Assembly (NCBI RefSeq): GCF_040802235.1
Contig: NC_133156.1
Location: 112,622,173 to 112,686,172 of the forward strand
Origin: Manis javanica
Taxonomy: Eukaryota > Chordata > Mammalia > Pholidota > Manidae
Direction of reading: 5' to 3'
DNA length: 64,000 bases
Shown here: positions 1-10,544 of the stretch, piece by piece
How positions within the stretch are numbered: the first letter of the stretch is position 1
How the letters are laid out: each line of letters opens with the position of its first letter
Notes under the pieces: model-generated
The model's database searches: none
The model's input: only the letters and a program-made list of their open reading frames with translations
Told to the model about the DNA's origin: nothing
Translations under genes and position numbers: made by a program

Positions 1-1750
1 AGAAACATTAGTACCTATATAGTTCCTCCTTTTTGTTTTTTCATTAAATGGAAAAACTTAGGATGGACCTGCTTAAAAATGTGGTTTGTTTCCAATAGTA
101 AAAATGTTGACTTTATTATAAATTTATGCATGATTTCATTAGAATTTCTCTGGAATTGCACAATAATATAGGAAATGAGTCACTCAAAAATATTTTATTT
201 TCAGAAGAAATTTTTGATTCTAAGAAATTAGCCATTTTATTTTATTGGAATATTCAGATGGGAGAAAGGTCTTACAGTTTTACACCAACTACTTATCTCC
301 CTATGGTTCTATTGACTTATATCTTCTCTGTTGAATTGACTGTTATTAACTTTCCATTTCTGAGAAAAATGAATTTCAAGTCCACAAAATAATACACACA
401 CACACAGCCCATTCTAAAATGCATTCTGTGTATTATAAATAGCACGCAAAGTAACACAGTTTTGTAATGCCATGACATGTTAACTCTTCTCTTTTTACTG
501 GAAGTCCTGGAGTAGTAGGTGTTATGGTCTAACTCTGCTTAATAGTGGCTGTAGAGATATGAGACAATGGAAAGAAAAGTAGCCTGAGATTTTTGTAATG
601 CATAGTCAAAATGCTTACTTTAAAGGTAAACTATTGAGCTTAATTGGGAGTTTTTGCTTTTTGTCATTTATTTTTCTATGTCACTTAAGCAGAGATATTT
701 CATCATTTGATTATATTTATTGAAAACTTTGAATTATTAACCATCCGAGTTTTAGATGGAGACCTCACAAAAAAGCTTAAAATAATTTCACTGTCTAATT
801 TATTTTTCTTCCTTTTAATTTTTTTGATAGAGGTATTTTCTTTATTTTTCCCTCCATTTACAGGTGCAGAATTAAAGAACACGTTCGCTCACTATATTAT
901 TGATGCACTTAAGTGGAGTGTTCCAAAGCATGTAATTACCGTGTAGGCTTATGGCCCTGAAGTAGCCGGGGATAGTGGTGCTGCATATCCATGATTTGAA
1001 GGACATACAGGGATGATTATAGAGGCAGTACTCTACATCCATTCTAGCCCTTTTGTGTTTAGCTGGTTGTCATGGCAAATAATTGGATAGAATTTAAGCC
1101 ACTTTCTTCCAAGTGGGAAATTCATAATTTTACCCTTCACCTAATTTTGTAGATACTTTTAAAGAATCTTAAAGTTTCTCCAGGAATGACGTAGAGCAGT
1201 GTGGGAAAAATGTTCACATGCAGTGGGCACCTTAGAAATTAGACTTCTGTTTTAGGGGGTAAAGAAGTCTATTTCTGTTTGCATCAATTTGCTTCATTTT
1301 CTTATCACTAACCTAGAGACTTTGAGCTTCTTTGATGAAATAAGCCCAGTGCAGTTTACTTTGACAGCTTCTGAGAGAAATGGAAAAGCAGGGTAAAATA
1401 TTGAAATATTAATAAATTTTAACTAAAAAGACACTCTACCAAGAGTCGTACTTGGAAAAAGCATTGATAGGGCCTTTTCAAAACGGGGCTGATGGAGGAA
1501 ATTGTAAATAGAAATGATTCAAGTTAATGGCATTATATGTTACCATGAGATAGGATTAACTGACTGAAAGGCTATGTAAAGGAAGTACTAATGATACATT
1601 TATTCGTTACTTTCTCTTTTAATTGTATAATTTTGAAATGTCTATTTATTATATTATATCGTCCTTTTAAATGTAAAATACAGTTATAAAGCCTTAGGAA
1701 ATTTGGAATTGAAAGATAGTGGTCATCATCTAGCTCAGTTATTCCCTAAG
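1..1750. other. Unique AT-rich non-coding DNA
   Basis: No repeat, RNA gene or convincing coding frame was recognised. Short open frames occur (for example 126-392 and 707-946 on the plus strand), but they have no recognisable domain and biased low-complexity composition, as expected by chance in AT-rich DNA. A short CA run sits near 392-406. Confidence 0.5.
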
Positions 1751-1754
1751 AGGT

Positions 1755-1890
1755 ATCAGGCATTCAGTCAATCATTATTTAATGATCACCTATTTGATAT
1801 CTGCTCTCTGTTAGCCATTAAGGATAATGTGATAAACACATTTCAAAAATCAAGAAGCAAACAAAAAGTTAAGAAGTTTACATTCTAGGG
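1755..1890 (-). repeat. L2 LINE 3'-end relic
   Basis: The plus strand reads as a degraded antisense L2 3' end: a TTCAGTCAATCATTATTTAA-like start (the usual form is ATTCAACAAATATTTATTGA) followed about 110 bp later by TTTACATTCTAGGG. The element therefore lies on the minus strand. Divergence is high, as normal for L2, and boundaries are approximate. Confidence 0.55.
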
Positions 1891-3185
1891 AATATGTCAG
1901 AATAAGGAAGACGATGCCTAATAGAATTGTAGCCACTTTATGCAGGTGATTATACACCACACTAGAATGGAAATCTAAGTTCCCAACATTATCATTCTTC
2001 AGACAAAAAGGCCCGTCTGTCAGAGTTGTTTCCTGTTTAATTGCAATGTTGCAGAAACTCTTATGTTTAGCTAAATTGAATAGTGGAGAGCTCAAGTAGA
2101 AATAGTGTGGGATCCTGGAGGATCTGAGGTGCCCTTTCAGATTGGAATCCTGTCTGTGCTCAGAATCATTTACTTCTTAGTTAAGGTAACAGGAGTTCCC
2201 AGAAGGAATTGGGGAAATGCATAAATGAAACGGAAGAAAGGCACAGCCATGGAAAAAGAGGAAACAGAAATGGGAGAAGAAAGGAGATGACTTTGATGGC
2301 AACACTTAGAGCACCTACCCTGTATCTGTAAATCTGAATGAAAGTCTTAACTTATTCCATGTCTCCCAACCTACAATGCTGAAGGAAAATCATTCATTTG
2401 TCTTTAGAATACCAGTGTCGGATAGGAACTATATATATTTTACAAATGCCTAATCTCTATCATGCAATGAGGAGTGAGGAAAAAAAGATCAACACCATTC
2501 ATGGCAAAACTCAAATTAGCCCTGTGTTAGCCTGAAGATAACACACTACATTGCTGAAGATAACACTCTACAAAATAAGTTTTATTTTACTGTAACTAAA
2601 AGTCAACTTACTCTGCAAATCCTAACAAGAAGAGACAAATATACAATTGCATATATTGTCCAGTGTGCATATTAGAAACAGACTTCTGCAACCTAGGAAA
2701 TCTCTCACCAATTTGTTAGTTATTTTTAGTCATTGGAAAGTAAAATGTTCTACTTTCCTTATTAGTATTTTAGATTTCTATTTGTCCTGACTGAGATATT
2801 GAGAGGGAGAGAAATGTAACATACAGATATTTGGCTCTTTGAAATCCATTAATAAGTAAAATCAAATCAATTATCATAGTCTTAAGACTAAACATTATAA
2901 GAAAAGAACTATGAAGTGACTCAGAAGGAATTTGAGAAAAGAAGTCCCTGAGAAAGACACACAAAATATATTTCCAAAAAGAACAGAAAACCTATTCAAA
3001 GTATTTTCTTTGCAAATGGGTACCAAATGAGCTAAAATATTGCTATCGATGGCCAACTGAACTTACACAAGTATATATTATTCTGTGCTGGTGAAATTTT
3101 GTAATGGAAGAGATCTTCCCAGGGCTATTGAAACTAAGTGTAGAAAATTAAACGTATTTTCATGTAATGCAATTACTGATAAGAT
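1891..3185. other. Unique non-coding DNA
   Basis: AT-rich sequence with no recognised gene or repeat. Short open frames on the minus strand (1850-2095, 2770-2964) show no domain and are taken as chance. Confidence 0.4.
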
Positions 3186-3189
3186 TGGG

Positions 3190-4215
3190 TTTATGTAGTT
3201 CTTATGTCTTTTTTGTTCTTCTACTCCTCTATTTTATGTTTTCTTTTGTGCTAAATAGATACTTTCTAATGTATCATTTAGTTTCATTTTCATTTCTTTC
3301 CTTACAACTTTTTTAGTTGTTTTTATGTGGTTTCTGTTATGATTACAATTAACAACTTATAATAATCTAGTTATGATTAATATGAGCTTAACTTCAATAG
3401 TAAACAAACACATCAATCTTACAGTGGTCCATTTCTTTGCCCTTCCTTTATTCTGTTATTGTCATGCAAATTACAACTTTGTATATTGTGTGCTCCAAAA
3501 AAAATTTAATTATTGCTTTTTTATATGACTGTCTTTCAAATCAGGAGGGGGAAAAAGAGTTATAAAAAAGAAATGTATTTATACTGTCTTTCCTATTTAC
3601 CTATGTAGCTATCTTTACCAGTGCTCTCTTTTCTTCATATAGGTTCAAGTTATTGTCTAATGTTCTTTCATTTTAGCCTGAATGACTCCCTTTAGTATTT
3701 CCAATAGGCCAGGCTTGTTAGCAACAAAGTCCCTATTTTTGTTTCTCAAATATTTCAATGTCTTATTTTTCTCATCATTTTTGGAGGATAGTTTTACTGT
3801 TATAGAATTCTCGGTTACTGGTCTTTATCCTTCAACACTTTGAGTACATTATCCCCTGCCTTCTGATCTCCATGGTTTCTGATGAGAAATTAGCTGCCAG
3901 TCTTAAGGGTGCCTTGTAAGTTATGAGTCCTTTCTCAGTTGCAGCTTTTAAGATCTCTCTCTGGCTTTCAACCATTTGATTATGATGTGTCCAAGAGTAG
4001 ATATTTTGGAGAATATTATACTTGGAATTCACTGGGATTCTTAGATGTGTACATTAATGTCTTCCATCAAGATTAAGAAGATTTCAGCAATTATTTCTTC
4101 AAATATTTTTCTGTCCTTTCTCCCTCTGTTGTACTTTGGGGCTCACGTTCTGTGTTTGCTAGTACACTTGATAGTGTGTTCCATGTCTGTGAGATAATGT
4201 TCATTTTGCTTTCTT
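3190..4215 (-). mobile_element. Old L1/HAL1-type relic containing ORF1
   Basis: On the minus strand, 3832-4032 translates to a degraded L1 ORF1p C-terminal domain. The run ILKAATEKGLITYKAPLRLA, followed by a NFSSETMEIRRQG-type segment, corresponds to the conserved 'aaREK..ityKG.pIRLsaDfS.eTlqARReW' region of ORF1p, a trimeric RNA-binding chaperone of the L1 ribonucleoprotein. The flanking plus-strand text (3600-3830 and 4040-4210) matches antisense L1/HAL1 sequence around ORF1. No ORF2 is seen, which fits HAL1 ('half-L1') or a truncated old L1. It is more diverged than the neighbouring L1 at 5151-9171 and is non-functional. Confidence 0.75.
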
Positions 4216-5137
4216 TTTAGAAACATGTTGCATGGGGTTCCCACATCAAGAGCCCCAGAAATGTCTTTTCCCACTCTCTGACCATTTTATTTACTCATGT
4301 TCATGTGGACAGGAGTCAAGCCAAGGGACCCAGATCTAATGAGCCCTTGTTTTAAAAACCTTGTGGGACCATTGTCCCAAGTGATTCTAGGCCGTGCTTC
4401 TTATTGCCATCTTTGCTTTATAGCCTTTTAAGTTTTTCTCCAAACTAAGATGAATGAAGTAGGTTTGTTTGACCCGTTTGAGGCTCTCAATGTTGGCAAA
4501 ACAGCAGGGGCTTCCATCATCAGTCCACCCAGCTCCTGAGAGTGCTGGAATAGCACCTCCATTTTGACTGAATCATTGTCTACTTTACTTACCCCATTTC
4601 TTAATTAAACAATTTAATGATCTCCACCCTGTTGGGATTTCCACCCTTGAATCTCTCCATTTTCATTCTTCTTTGTTTTGGCCATTTTATTATGAATCAT
4701 CTAACTTTCCTTACTATCTATTGTTTCAGCATAATTTCCCCCTTTGTAAGTAGCCGTGAGACCCAATATTGAGATCCACCTGCAATATTTTATTTCTCTC
4801 CCTTTTAACTTTACCCATTGGTAGGGACCTTGAGGCTGGGGACTATAACTCAGTCTGGTCAAGATCCAAGCTCGGCCCAGAGTCAGAATTTGCCTGAACA
4901 CTTTTTAACTTTATTTTAATTTTACCCATTGGTATGGGACCTAAGGTTAAAGGCTGTAACTTGGAACCAGAATCCAAATTTGGCCCAACATTCTCCCGTG
5001 CTTTCATTTTAACTTGAATATGTATCAATAACCAAGGGATTGTATACTTAGCTTATTTAATCTTCATTTGCTTTCCTTTATGTATTCAGTGAAACAACTT
5101 TTCAAGAATTGGATCCTTCATTTCTAAATTATACAGA
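4216..5137. other. Unassigned segment, possibly an LTR/ERV internal relic
   Basis: This 0.9-kb stretch lies between the ORF1 relic and the younger L1. It is moderately GC-rich for the window and contains a roughly 105-bp tandem duplication (listed separately). On the minus strand the duplicated part is open in two overlapping frames (4701-4901 and 4843-5028), suggesting decayed coding sequence such as an ERV gag, but I could not match it to a family. Conserved unique sequence or an unknown repeat are alternatives. Confidence 0.35.
4801..5012. repeat. Diverged tandem duplication (about 105 bp, two copies)
   Basis: Copy one (about 4801-4905) and copy two (about 4906-5012) share, in order, TTTAACTTTA, TTTACCCATTGGTA, GGGACCT, an ACTATAACT/GCTGTAACT block, an ATCCAA block and TTTGCC/TTGGCCC. 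They differ by many substitutions and small indels, so the duplication is old. On the minus strand the two units encode similar short peptides containing GPIP-MGKIK and GPYQ-WVKLK, which suggests duplication of a coding repeat. Confidence 0.6.
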
Positions 5138-5150
5138 TAACTTTTACTTT
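5138..5150. repeat. Left 13-bp target-site duplication of the L1
   Basis: TAACTTTTACTTT here is repeated exactly at 9172-9184. It sits just outside the poly(T) end (the poly(A) tail on the minus strand) of the L1. Confidence 0.85.
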
Positions 5151-5154
5151 CTTT

Positions 5155-5560
5155 TTAAAAAAATTTTTTTTACTAAGGTGTCATTGGTATGCACTCTTGA
5201 AGGTTTCACATGAAAAACATTGTGGTTATTATATTCACCCATATTATCAAATCCCCCCCATGCCCCATTGAAGTCACTGCCCATCAGTGTAGTAAGATGC
5301 CAAAGAGTTACTATTTGTCTTCTCTGGATGACACTGTCTTCCCCATGACCCCCCCCACACTATGTGTACCAATCATAATGACCCCCAATCCCTTTCTCCC
5401 TCCTTCCCCACCCACCATCCCACATTCCACCCCTTTGGTAACCGCTAGTACCTTCTTGGAGTCTGTGAGTCTGCTGCTATTTTGTTCCTTTAGTTTTGCT
5501 CCTTTATTATATTCCACAGATGTGGGAAATCATTTGGTACATGTCTTTCTCTACCTGGTT
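5155..5560 (-). other. L1 3' UTR with G-rich tract and A-rich tail
   Basis: The end of the element near 5155-5170 shows as A/T homopolymers on the plus strand, the remnant of the poly(A) tail. The 3' UTR has seven runs of three or more C on the plus strand between 5382 and 5433, and so G-runs in the L1 sense strand. A polypurine G-rich tract is a conserved feature of mammalian L1 3' UTRs and can fold into G-quadruplexes. Open frames on either strand here (5210-5563, 5311-5517) are compositional artefacts. Confidence 0.75.
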
Positions 5561-6576
5561 TAGTTCACTGAGCATAATACCATATAGCCACATCCATGTT
5601 GTTGCAAATGGTAGGATTTGTTTTCTTCTTATAGCTGAATAGTATTCCATTGTGTATATGTACCACCTCTTCTTTATCTATTCATCTACTGATAGAAACT
5701 TAGGTTGCTTCCATATCTTGACTATTGTAAATAATACTGTGATAAACATAGGGGTACATATGTCTTTGTGAATCTGAGAAGTTGTATTCTTTGGGTAAAT
5801 TCCTAGGAGTGGAATTCCTGGGTCAAATTTTATTTCTATTTTAGTTTTTTGAGGAACCTCTATATTGCTTTCTACAATGGTTGAACTAATTTACTTTCCC
5901 ACCAAAAATGTAGGTTGCCCTTTCTCCATATGCTCACCAGCATTTGTTGTTCCTTGTCTTTTCGATGTTGGTCATCCTAACTGGTATGACATGATAGCTC
6001 ATTTTGGTTTTAATTTGCATTTCCCTGATAATTAGCAATGTGGAGCATCTTTTCATGTGCCTGTTGGCTATCTGAATTTCTTCTTTGGAGAAGTGTCTGT
6101 TCATATCCTCTGCCCATTTTTCAGTAGGGTTATTTGCTTTTTTGGTGTTGAGTCTTATGAGTTCTTTATATATTTTGGATGTTAAACCCTTGTTGGATAT
6201 GTCATTTACAAATATATTCTCCCGTTCTGTAGGATGCCTTTTTGTTCTACTTATGGTGTCCTTTGCTGTACAGAAGCTTTTTAGCTTGATGTATTCCCAT
6301 TTGTTCATTTTTGCTTTTGTTTCCCTTGCCCAAGAAGATGCATTCAAGAAAAAGTCACTCATGTTTATGTCCAAGATATTTTTGCCTATGTTTTCTTCTA
6401 AGAGTTTTATGGTTTCATGACTTACATTCAGGTCTTTGATCCATTCCTTTTGTGTATGGGGTTAAACAATAATCCAGTCTCATTCTCTTGCATGTAGCTG
6501 TCCAGTTTTGCCAACAACAGTTGTTGAAGAGGCTGTCATTTCCCCATTGTATATCCATAGCTCCTTTATCATATAT
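5560..6576 (-). pseudogene. L1 ORF2 C-terminal part (pseudogene)
   Basis: The frame 6374-5934 contains the ORF2p C-terminal signature: [20 protein letters not shown], a [22 protein letters not shown] segment, then [20 protein letters not shown]. This is the region after the reverse transcriptase, running into the cysteine-rich C-terminus. Upstream plus-strand text at 5570-5930 is antisense to the last part of ORF2 (compare TTCCATTGTGTATATGTACC at 5645). Stops and frame changes interrupt it, including a stop just downstream of the deletion junction at about 6480. Confidence 0.85.
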
Positions 6577-7111
6577 AATGTGTTGTTCAGTGCCTCTGTC
6601 TCCTTACTTATTTTCTGTCTGGTTGATCTGTCCTTTGGAGTCAGTGGTGTGTTGAAGTCTCCTAAAATGAATGTATTGCATTCTGCTATCCCCTTAAATT
6701 CTGTTAATATTTGTTTCACATATGTAGGTGCTCCTGTGTTGTGTGCATAGATATTTATAATTGTTATATCCTCTTGTTGGACTGACCACTTTGTCATTGT
6801 GTAATGTCCTTTGTCTTTTGTTACTTTCTTTGTTTTAAAGTCTATTTTGTCTGATACAAGTACTGTAATTCCAGCTTTTTTCTCCCTATTAGTTGCATGA
6901 AATATCTTTTTCATTCCTTCACTTTTAGTCTGTGTATGTCTCTGTGTTTGAAGTGAGTCTCTTGTAGGCAGTATATAGATGGGTCTTGTTTTTTTATCCA
7001 TTCAGTGACTCTATGTCTTTTGATTGGTGCATTCAGTCCATTTACATTTGGGGTGATTATCAATAGGTATATACTTATTGTCATTGCAGGCTTTAGATTC
7101 ATGGTTACCAA
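6480..7111 (-). pseudogene. L1 ORF2 endonuclease part fused to the C-terminus
   Basis: Two overlapping frames (7111-6911 and 7001-6480) carry the APE-like endonuclease that nicks target DNA. The N-terminal signature NVNGLNAPIKRHRVTEWIKK and the catalytic-type QETHF segment are in the first. The ILVSDKIDF, NIYAHNTGAP, LGDFNTPL and DRSTRQK segments are in the second. A frameshift separates them near 6911-7001. At about 6576-6582 (around endonuclease residue 175) the frame passes without interruption into a segment homologous to the region just before the ORF2 C-terminus ([12 protein letters not shown]), then meets a stop. Z and reverse-transcriptase domains are missing. The protein is dead. Confidence 0.88.
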
Positions 7112-7114
7112 AGG

Positions 7115-7384
7115 TTCAAAGGTAACTTCCTTACTATCTAACAGTCTAATTAACTCACTTAGTATGCCATTACAAACACAACCTAAAGGTTCTTTTTTTC
7201 TCCTCTTTTTTCTTCCTCCTCCATTCTTTATATATTTGGTATCATATTCTGTACTCTTTTTCTATCCCTTGACTGAATTTGGGGCTGGTTGTTTTGATTT
7301 TGCATCTGCTTAGTAAGTAATTGTTCTACTTTCTTTACTGTGGTTTTATTTCCTCTGGTGACAGCTATTTAGCCTTAGGAACAC
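7115..7384 (-). other. L1 inter-ORF spacer
   Basis: Sequence between the ORF1 stop region and the ORF2 start on the minus strand. It is A-rich in the L1 sense with poly-purine stretches (7195-7220). No independent gene is seen. The plus-strand open frame at 7005-7313 is antisense and compositional. Confidence 0.6.
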
Positions 7385-8175
7385 TTCCATCTATAGCAGT
7401 TCCTCCAAAATACACTGTAGAAATGGCTTGTGGGAGGTAAATTCCCTCAGCTTTTGCTTCTCTGGAAATTGTTTAATCCCTCCTTCAAATTTAAATTATA
7501 ACCTTGCCAGGTAGAGTATTCTTGCTTTGAGGCCCTTCTGCATCATTGCATTAAATATATCATGCCACTCCCTTCTGGCCTGTAAGGTTTTTGTTGAGAA
7601 GTTTGATGATAGCCTGATGGGTTTTCCTTTGTATGTGATCTTTTTTCTTTCTCCAGCTGTTTTTAAAAGTTTGTCCTTATCCTTGATCTTTGCCATTTTA
7701 ATTATTATATGTCTTGGTATTGTATTCCTTGGGTCCCTTGTTTTGGGAGATCTGTATACCTTCATGGCCTGAGAGACTATCTCCTTCCCCAGATTAGGGA
7801 AGTTTTTAGCAATTATCCCCTCAAAGATGCTATCTATCCCTTTTTCTTTCTCTTCTTCTTCTAGTACCCCTATAATGTGAATATTTTTCCATTTGGATTG
7901 GTGACACAGTTCTCTCAATATTCTCATTCCTAGAGATCTTTTCTCTCTGTGCCACAGCTTATTTGTATTCCTGTTCTCTAATTTCTATTTCATTTACTGT
8001 CTCCTCTACTTCATCTAATCTGCTTTTCAATCCCTCCATTGTATGTTTCATTTCAGATATTGTATTCTTCAATGTTTGTATCTCACTCCTGAATTCTTCC
8101 ATGAGTTCTTGAATATTTTTCTGTAGCTTCATAAGCATGTTTATGATTTTTATTTTGAAACCTCTTTCAGGAAGA
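7385..8175 (-). pseudogene. L1 ORF1 (RNA-binding chaperone), degraded
   Basis: ORF1p forms trimers that coat L1 RNA. The frame 7927-7496 has the RRM-like and C-terminal domains: RILRELCHQSKWKNIHIIGV, an EEEEKEKGIDSIFEGII stretch, PRHIIIKMAKIKDKDKLLK, ITYKGKPIRLSSNFSTKTLQ and ARREWHDIFNAM. The C-terminus continues in another frame to about 7385. Upstream (8175-7935) the minus strand encodes a heptad-like coiled coil (Lys/Glu/Leu-rich), broken by a stop/frameshift near 7930-7970. Several disruptions make it a pseudogene. Confidence 0.85.
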
Positions 8176-9171
8176 TTGTTGAGTTCAGTTTCACTTGGCC
8201 TTCTTTCTGGTGTTTTTGGGATTTTGGTTTGAACCAGGTTCCTTTGATGCTTTATATTTGTAGGTGGTGCCCTCTAGTACCCAGAAGCTCAGAAGCTCTA
8301 CTCTCTGGAGTGGCACTGGTAGCGCTGGTCTTTCCTGCTTCCTGCCTTCAGTGCCTGTTTTCACTGCCAGGGCCAGTGGGCCAAGTGTGCAGGGAGAAGG
8401 CTCTTTGCTTTGCCCTTGTAGCTGCCATAGACAGGGCTGCCCTCTGGCTCACCTGGTTCAATGGCAGGGGCAGCCAATTTGAGAGCTGGTGCTGGCCAGG
8501 AGGAAGCCACAGCAGGCTGCGTATCCCAGTGGGAGGCCTAGGAGCTGCATAGCCAGCCAGGAGGACAGAGCCCCTGAAGCTCCTGAAAGTTCCCAACCAA
8601 CTGGGCAGAGTGCACCCAAACAATTTTGTCTACCTTTCTTCTCTCTTGAGCAGCAAGCTCTGTGCAGTCCTTGCCCCTTAGGAGCCCTTTCACTGTTAGG
8701 AATTCTCTCAGACTGCCCACCTTTCTCTTACCCCAGAGTGGCAGATATGTATCCCTGTTTTCCGCAAGTGACTGGAATCTTATTCTCCAAGTAATTCATC
8801 TGTCTTAGCTTTCCAAACCCACTAATCATCATAGCACCATGTAAAATAGATTCGTGCTCCCAGAGCAGACCTTCAGGGCTGGTTATTCAGCATTTCTAGG
8901 CCTCCACCCCTTCCCCACTCCATTTCTCTTCCTACCTCCAGTGAGCTGGGGTGGGGGAAGGGCTTGGGTCCCTCTGGATCATGGCTTTGGTACTTCACCC
9001 TTTTCCTTGAGGTGTCCTGGTTTCCCCAGGTGTAGATAGTCTGCCACAGCCTTCTTTCCTGTTGCTCTTTCAGGATTTGATGTATTTGTTATATTTTCAT
9101 ATTATATGTGGTTTTGGAAAGAGGTTTCTATCTCACCTCTCATGCCGCCATCTTTAATCCTCTATGTCTGG
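8176..9171 (-). promoter_or_regulatory. L1 5' UTR / internal promoter
   Basis: About 1 kb of GC-richer sequence upstream of ORF1, ending at the target-site duplication. Its first bases in the L1 sense include AAAGATGGCGGC (plus-strand complement at 9144-9155), which matches the YY1 site that positions L1 transcription start in many mammals. Open frames on both strands here (8229-8552, 8348-8623, 8489-8794, 8854-9039) reflect base composition, with no recognisable protein. Because the end abuts the target-site duplication, the insertion was full-length at its 5' end. Confidence 0.75.
9144..9155 (-). promoter_or_regulatory. YY1-type site at L1 5' end
   Basis: GCCGCCATCTTT on the plus strand, that is AAAGATGGCGGC in the L1 sense, lies about 16-27 bp inside the element. 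This is the typical position and sequence of the YY1 site that fixes the L1 transcription start. Confidence 0.65.
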
Positions 9172-9184
9172 TAACTTTTACTTT
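9172..9184. repeat. Right 13-bp target-site duplication of the L1
   Basis: TAACTTTTACTTT, identical to 5138-5150. It marks the 5' boundary of the L1 insertion. Confidence 0.85.
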
Positions 9185-9339
9185 TATTAAGTGATCAAAA
9201 CAAAACGGCAGTTCCATACCATTCTTGACCCTGCGACCATTCAAAGGTTCCTCATCCTTTGTCCTATTATACTTTCTCTTTCTAAGCCACATGTTTCACT
9301 GAATTATGATCATTACATGGAAATTTCATTTCTGGTACC

Positions 9340-9990
9340 AACTGCCCAGAGTCAGAGAAACTGTGCAAGTTTGAGAACATAGCCTTCCCAACACTTCTGA
9401 CACTAACTGCAGGCTTGGGGGTTCCCAAAATCACCATAAGTTTTAATAATTTATGAGAAGACCTCACAGAACTCACTAAAAGCTACTATATTCACAATTA
9501 TATTCTATTATAAGGAGGATACAAATTAAAATCAACCAAAGAAAAGATAGAGGGCAGATTCTGAAGGGTTCCAAACCTGAAGTTACATTGTTGCCCAGAC
9601 ACATCATCCCCTTAGCCTTGATGTATGACAACACATATGAGGTACTGCCAACCAAGGAATTTCACTAAAGATTCATTGTCCAGCATTTTTACTGGGGCTG
9701 CAATGTATATATACAACTGATGGACTGATTGTCCACTTGACTGAACCCAGTCTGTAGGTTAACTAATACCAGTTACCCAAGCCTTCCCTCCTTAATCACA
9801 TGACTGGGGTTCTGATGTGGCCAGCCTCACCCTGTGGTGTGGTATGGCCACCGCTGCTCTAAACAGAGATGCTCCTCTCAGGTGTGACACTGATTACCTT
9901 CAGAAGTGGAGGTCAAAGGCCAGACCTCTCTTTGGACAAGGTCAAATTCTTCAGTACACATACTTGACAAGCCAAATAATGACATTTCTC
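9340..9990 (-). mobile_element. ERVL/MaLR-type LTR relic
   Basis: The plus strand resembles antisense ERVL-class LTR sequence (MLT1/MLT2-like): a CTCACAGAACTCACTAAAAGC-like block, GGATACAAATTAAAATCA, TATGACAACACATATGAGGT and TTTTTACTGGGGCT. In the minus sense the last block becomes AGCCCCAGTAAAAA, a mutated poly(A)-signal region, so the LTR is on the minus strand. No internal retroviral sequence is next to it, so it is probably a solo LTR. Family and ends are uncertain. Confidence 0.5.
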
Positions 9991-10394
9991 TAGAAATGAG
10001 GTTTTCAGGAGCTCCAAAGGTTTTCTGCACCCTCAGGTGGCTGCCATGCTCCTAGTGTTCACTATGATTGCAGGCTGTTGATTTTCAAGACTACCTCCTG
10101 GAACTGCAATAGGGAATGGGTAGAGTTCAAGCTTAAAATCCCAGAAAGCTCATCATTCCTACTGAGACTGAGCCATTTATTTTTAATACATAGTCCCTGG
10201 GTTGCTGCAATCCTTTGATTAATTTCCAGAGGACTGAAAAACAATTGTGACAATTTTGCCAATTTTCATTGCTTTTAGGGAGGAGAAAATTTTTGGAGGT
10301 CCTTACTCTACCATTCGCTGATGTCATTATCTCAGCCTGAAATTCTAAATAAAGTTTTACTGGAGCATGGTCATTCTCATCTGTTTACATATCA
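9991..10394. other. Unassigned non-coding DNA
   Basis: No gene or repeat recognised. Two overlapping minus-strand frames (10062-10262 and 10133-10327) have no domain. Confidence 0.35.
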
Positions 10395-10540
10395 CCTGCA
10401 GCTATTTTCCTCGGCATTGACAGGGGTGAGTAATTGCAACAGAGACCTTCTGACCCACAAAGCATAAAAAACCTGGAATACTTACTCCATGGCCCTTTAT
10501 AAAAAATTTTTGCCAACCCCTGCTCTAATGTATAAATATT
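10395..10540 (-). mobile_element. hAT-type DNA transposon fragment
   Basis: The text GTAATTGCAACAGAGACC, CTGACCCACAAAGC, and CCATGGCCCTTTATAAAAAA with TTTTTGCCAACCCCTG matches the terminal part of a non-autonomous hAT element with the 'GGCCCGCAAAGCC ... CTGGCCCTTTACAGAAAAAGTTTGCCGACCCCTG' end. The same family occurs in the opposite orientation at 18628-18850, and its other end at 56655-56750. The strand is relative to the 18.6-kb copy. Confidence 0.65.
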
Positions 10541-10544
10541 AAGT

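Larger units (their letters stand above)
5151..9171 (-). mobile_element. L1 retrotransposon, complete ends, internally deleted
   Basis: This minus-strand L1 insertion is bounded by an exact 13-bp target-site duplication. Reading the minus strand from 9171 it contains a 5' UTR starting near an AAGATGGCGGC YY1-type motif, ORF1 (about 8175-7385), an inter-ORF spacer, the ORF2 endonuclease part (about 7111-6580), then directly the ORF2 C-terminus (about 6575-5560), a G-rich 3' UTR and a short A-rich tail. About 2 kb of ORF2 between the endonuclease and the C-terminus is absent, including the reverse transcriptase. The 4.0-kb length compares with about 6-7 kb for an intact mammalian L1. Frameshifts and stops are scattered through it. 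It cannot encode reverse transcription. Confidence 0.9.

Noticed and set aside
5210..5563. 117-codon plus-strand open frame rich in Pro/Thr/Ser.
   Set aside because: It is antisense to the L1 3' UTR G-rich tract and not a gene.
8229..9039. Several open frames of 60-107 codons on both strands in a GC-richer region, resembling a small gene or CpG island.
   Set aside because: The region is the 5' UTR of the minus-strand L1, bounded by its target-site duplication. The frames have no domain and come from base composition.
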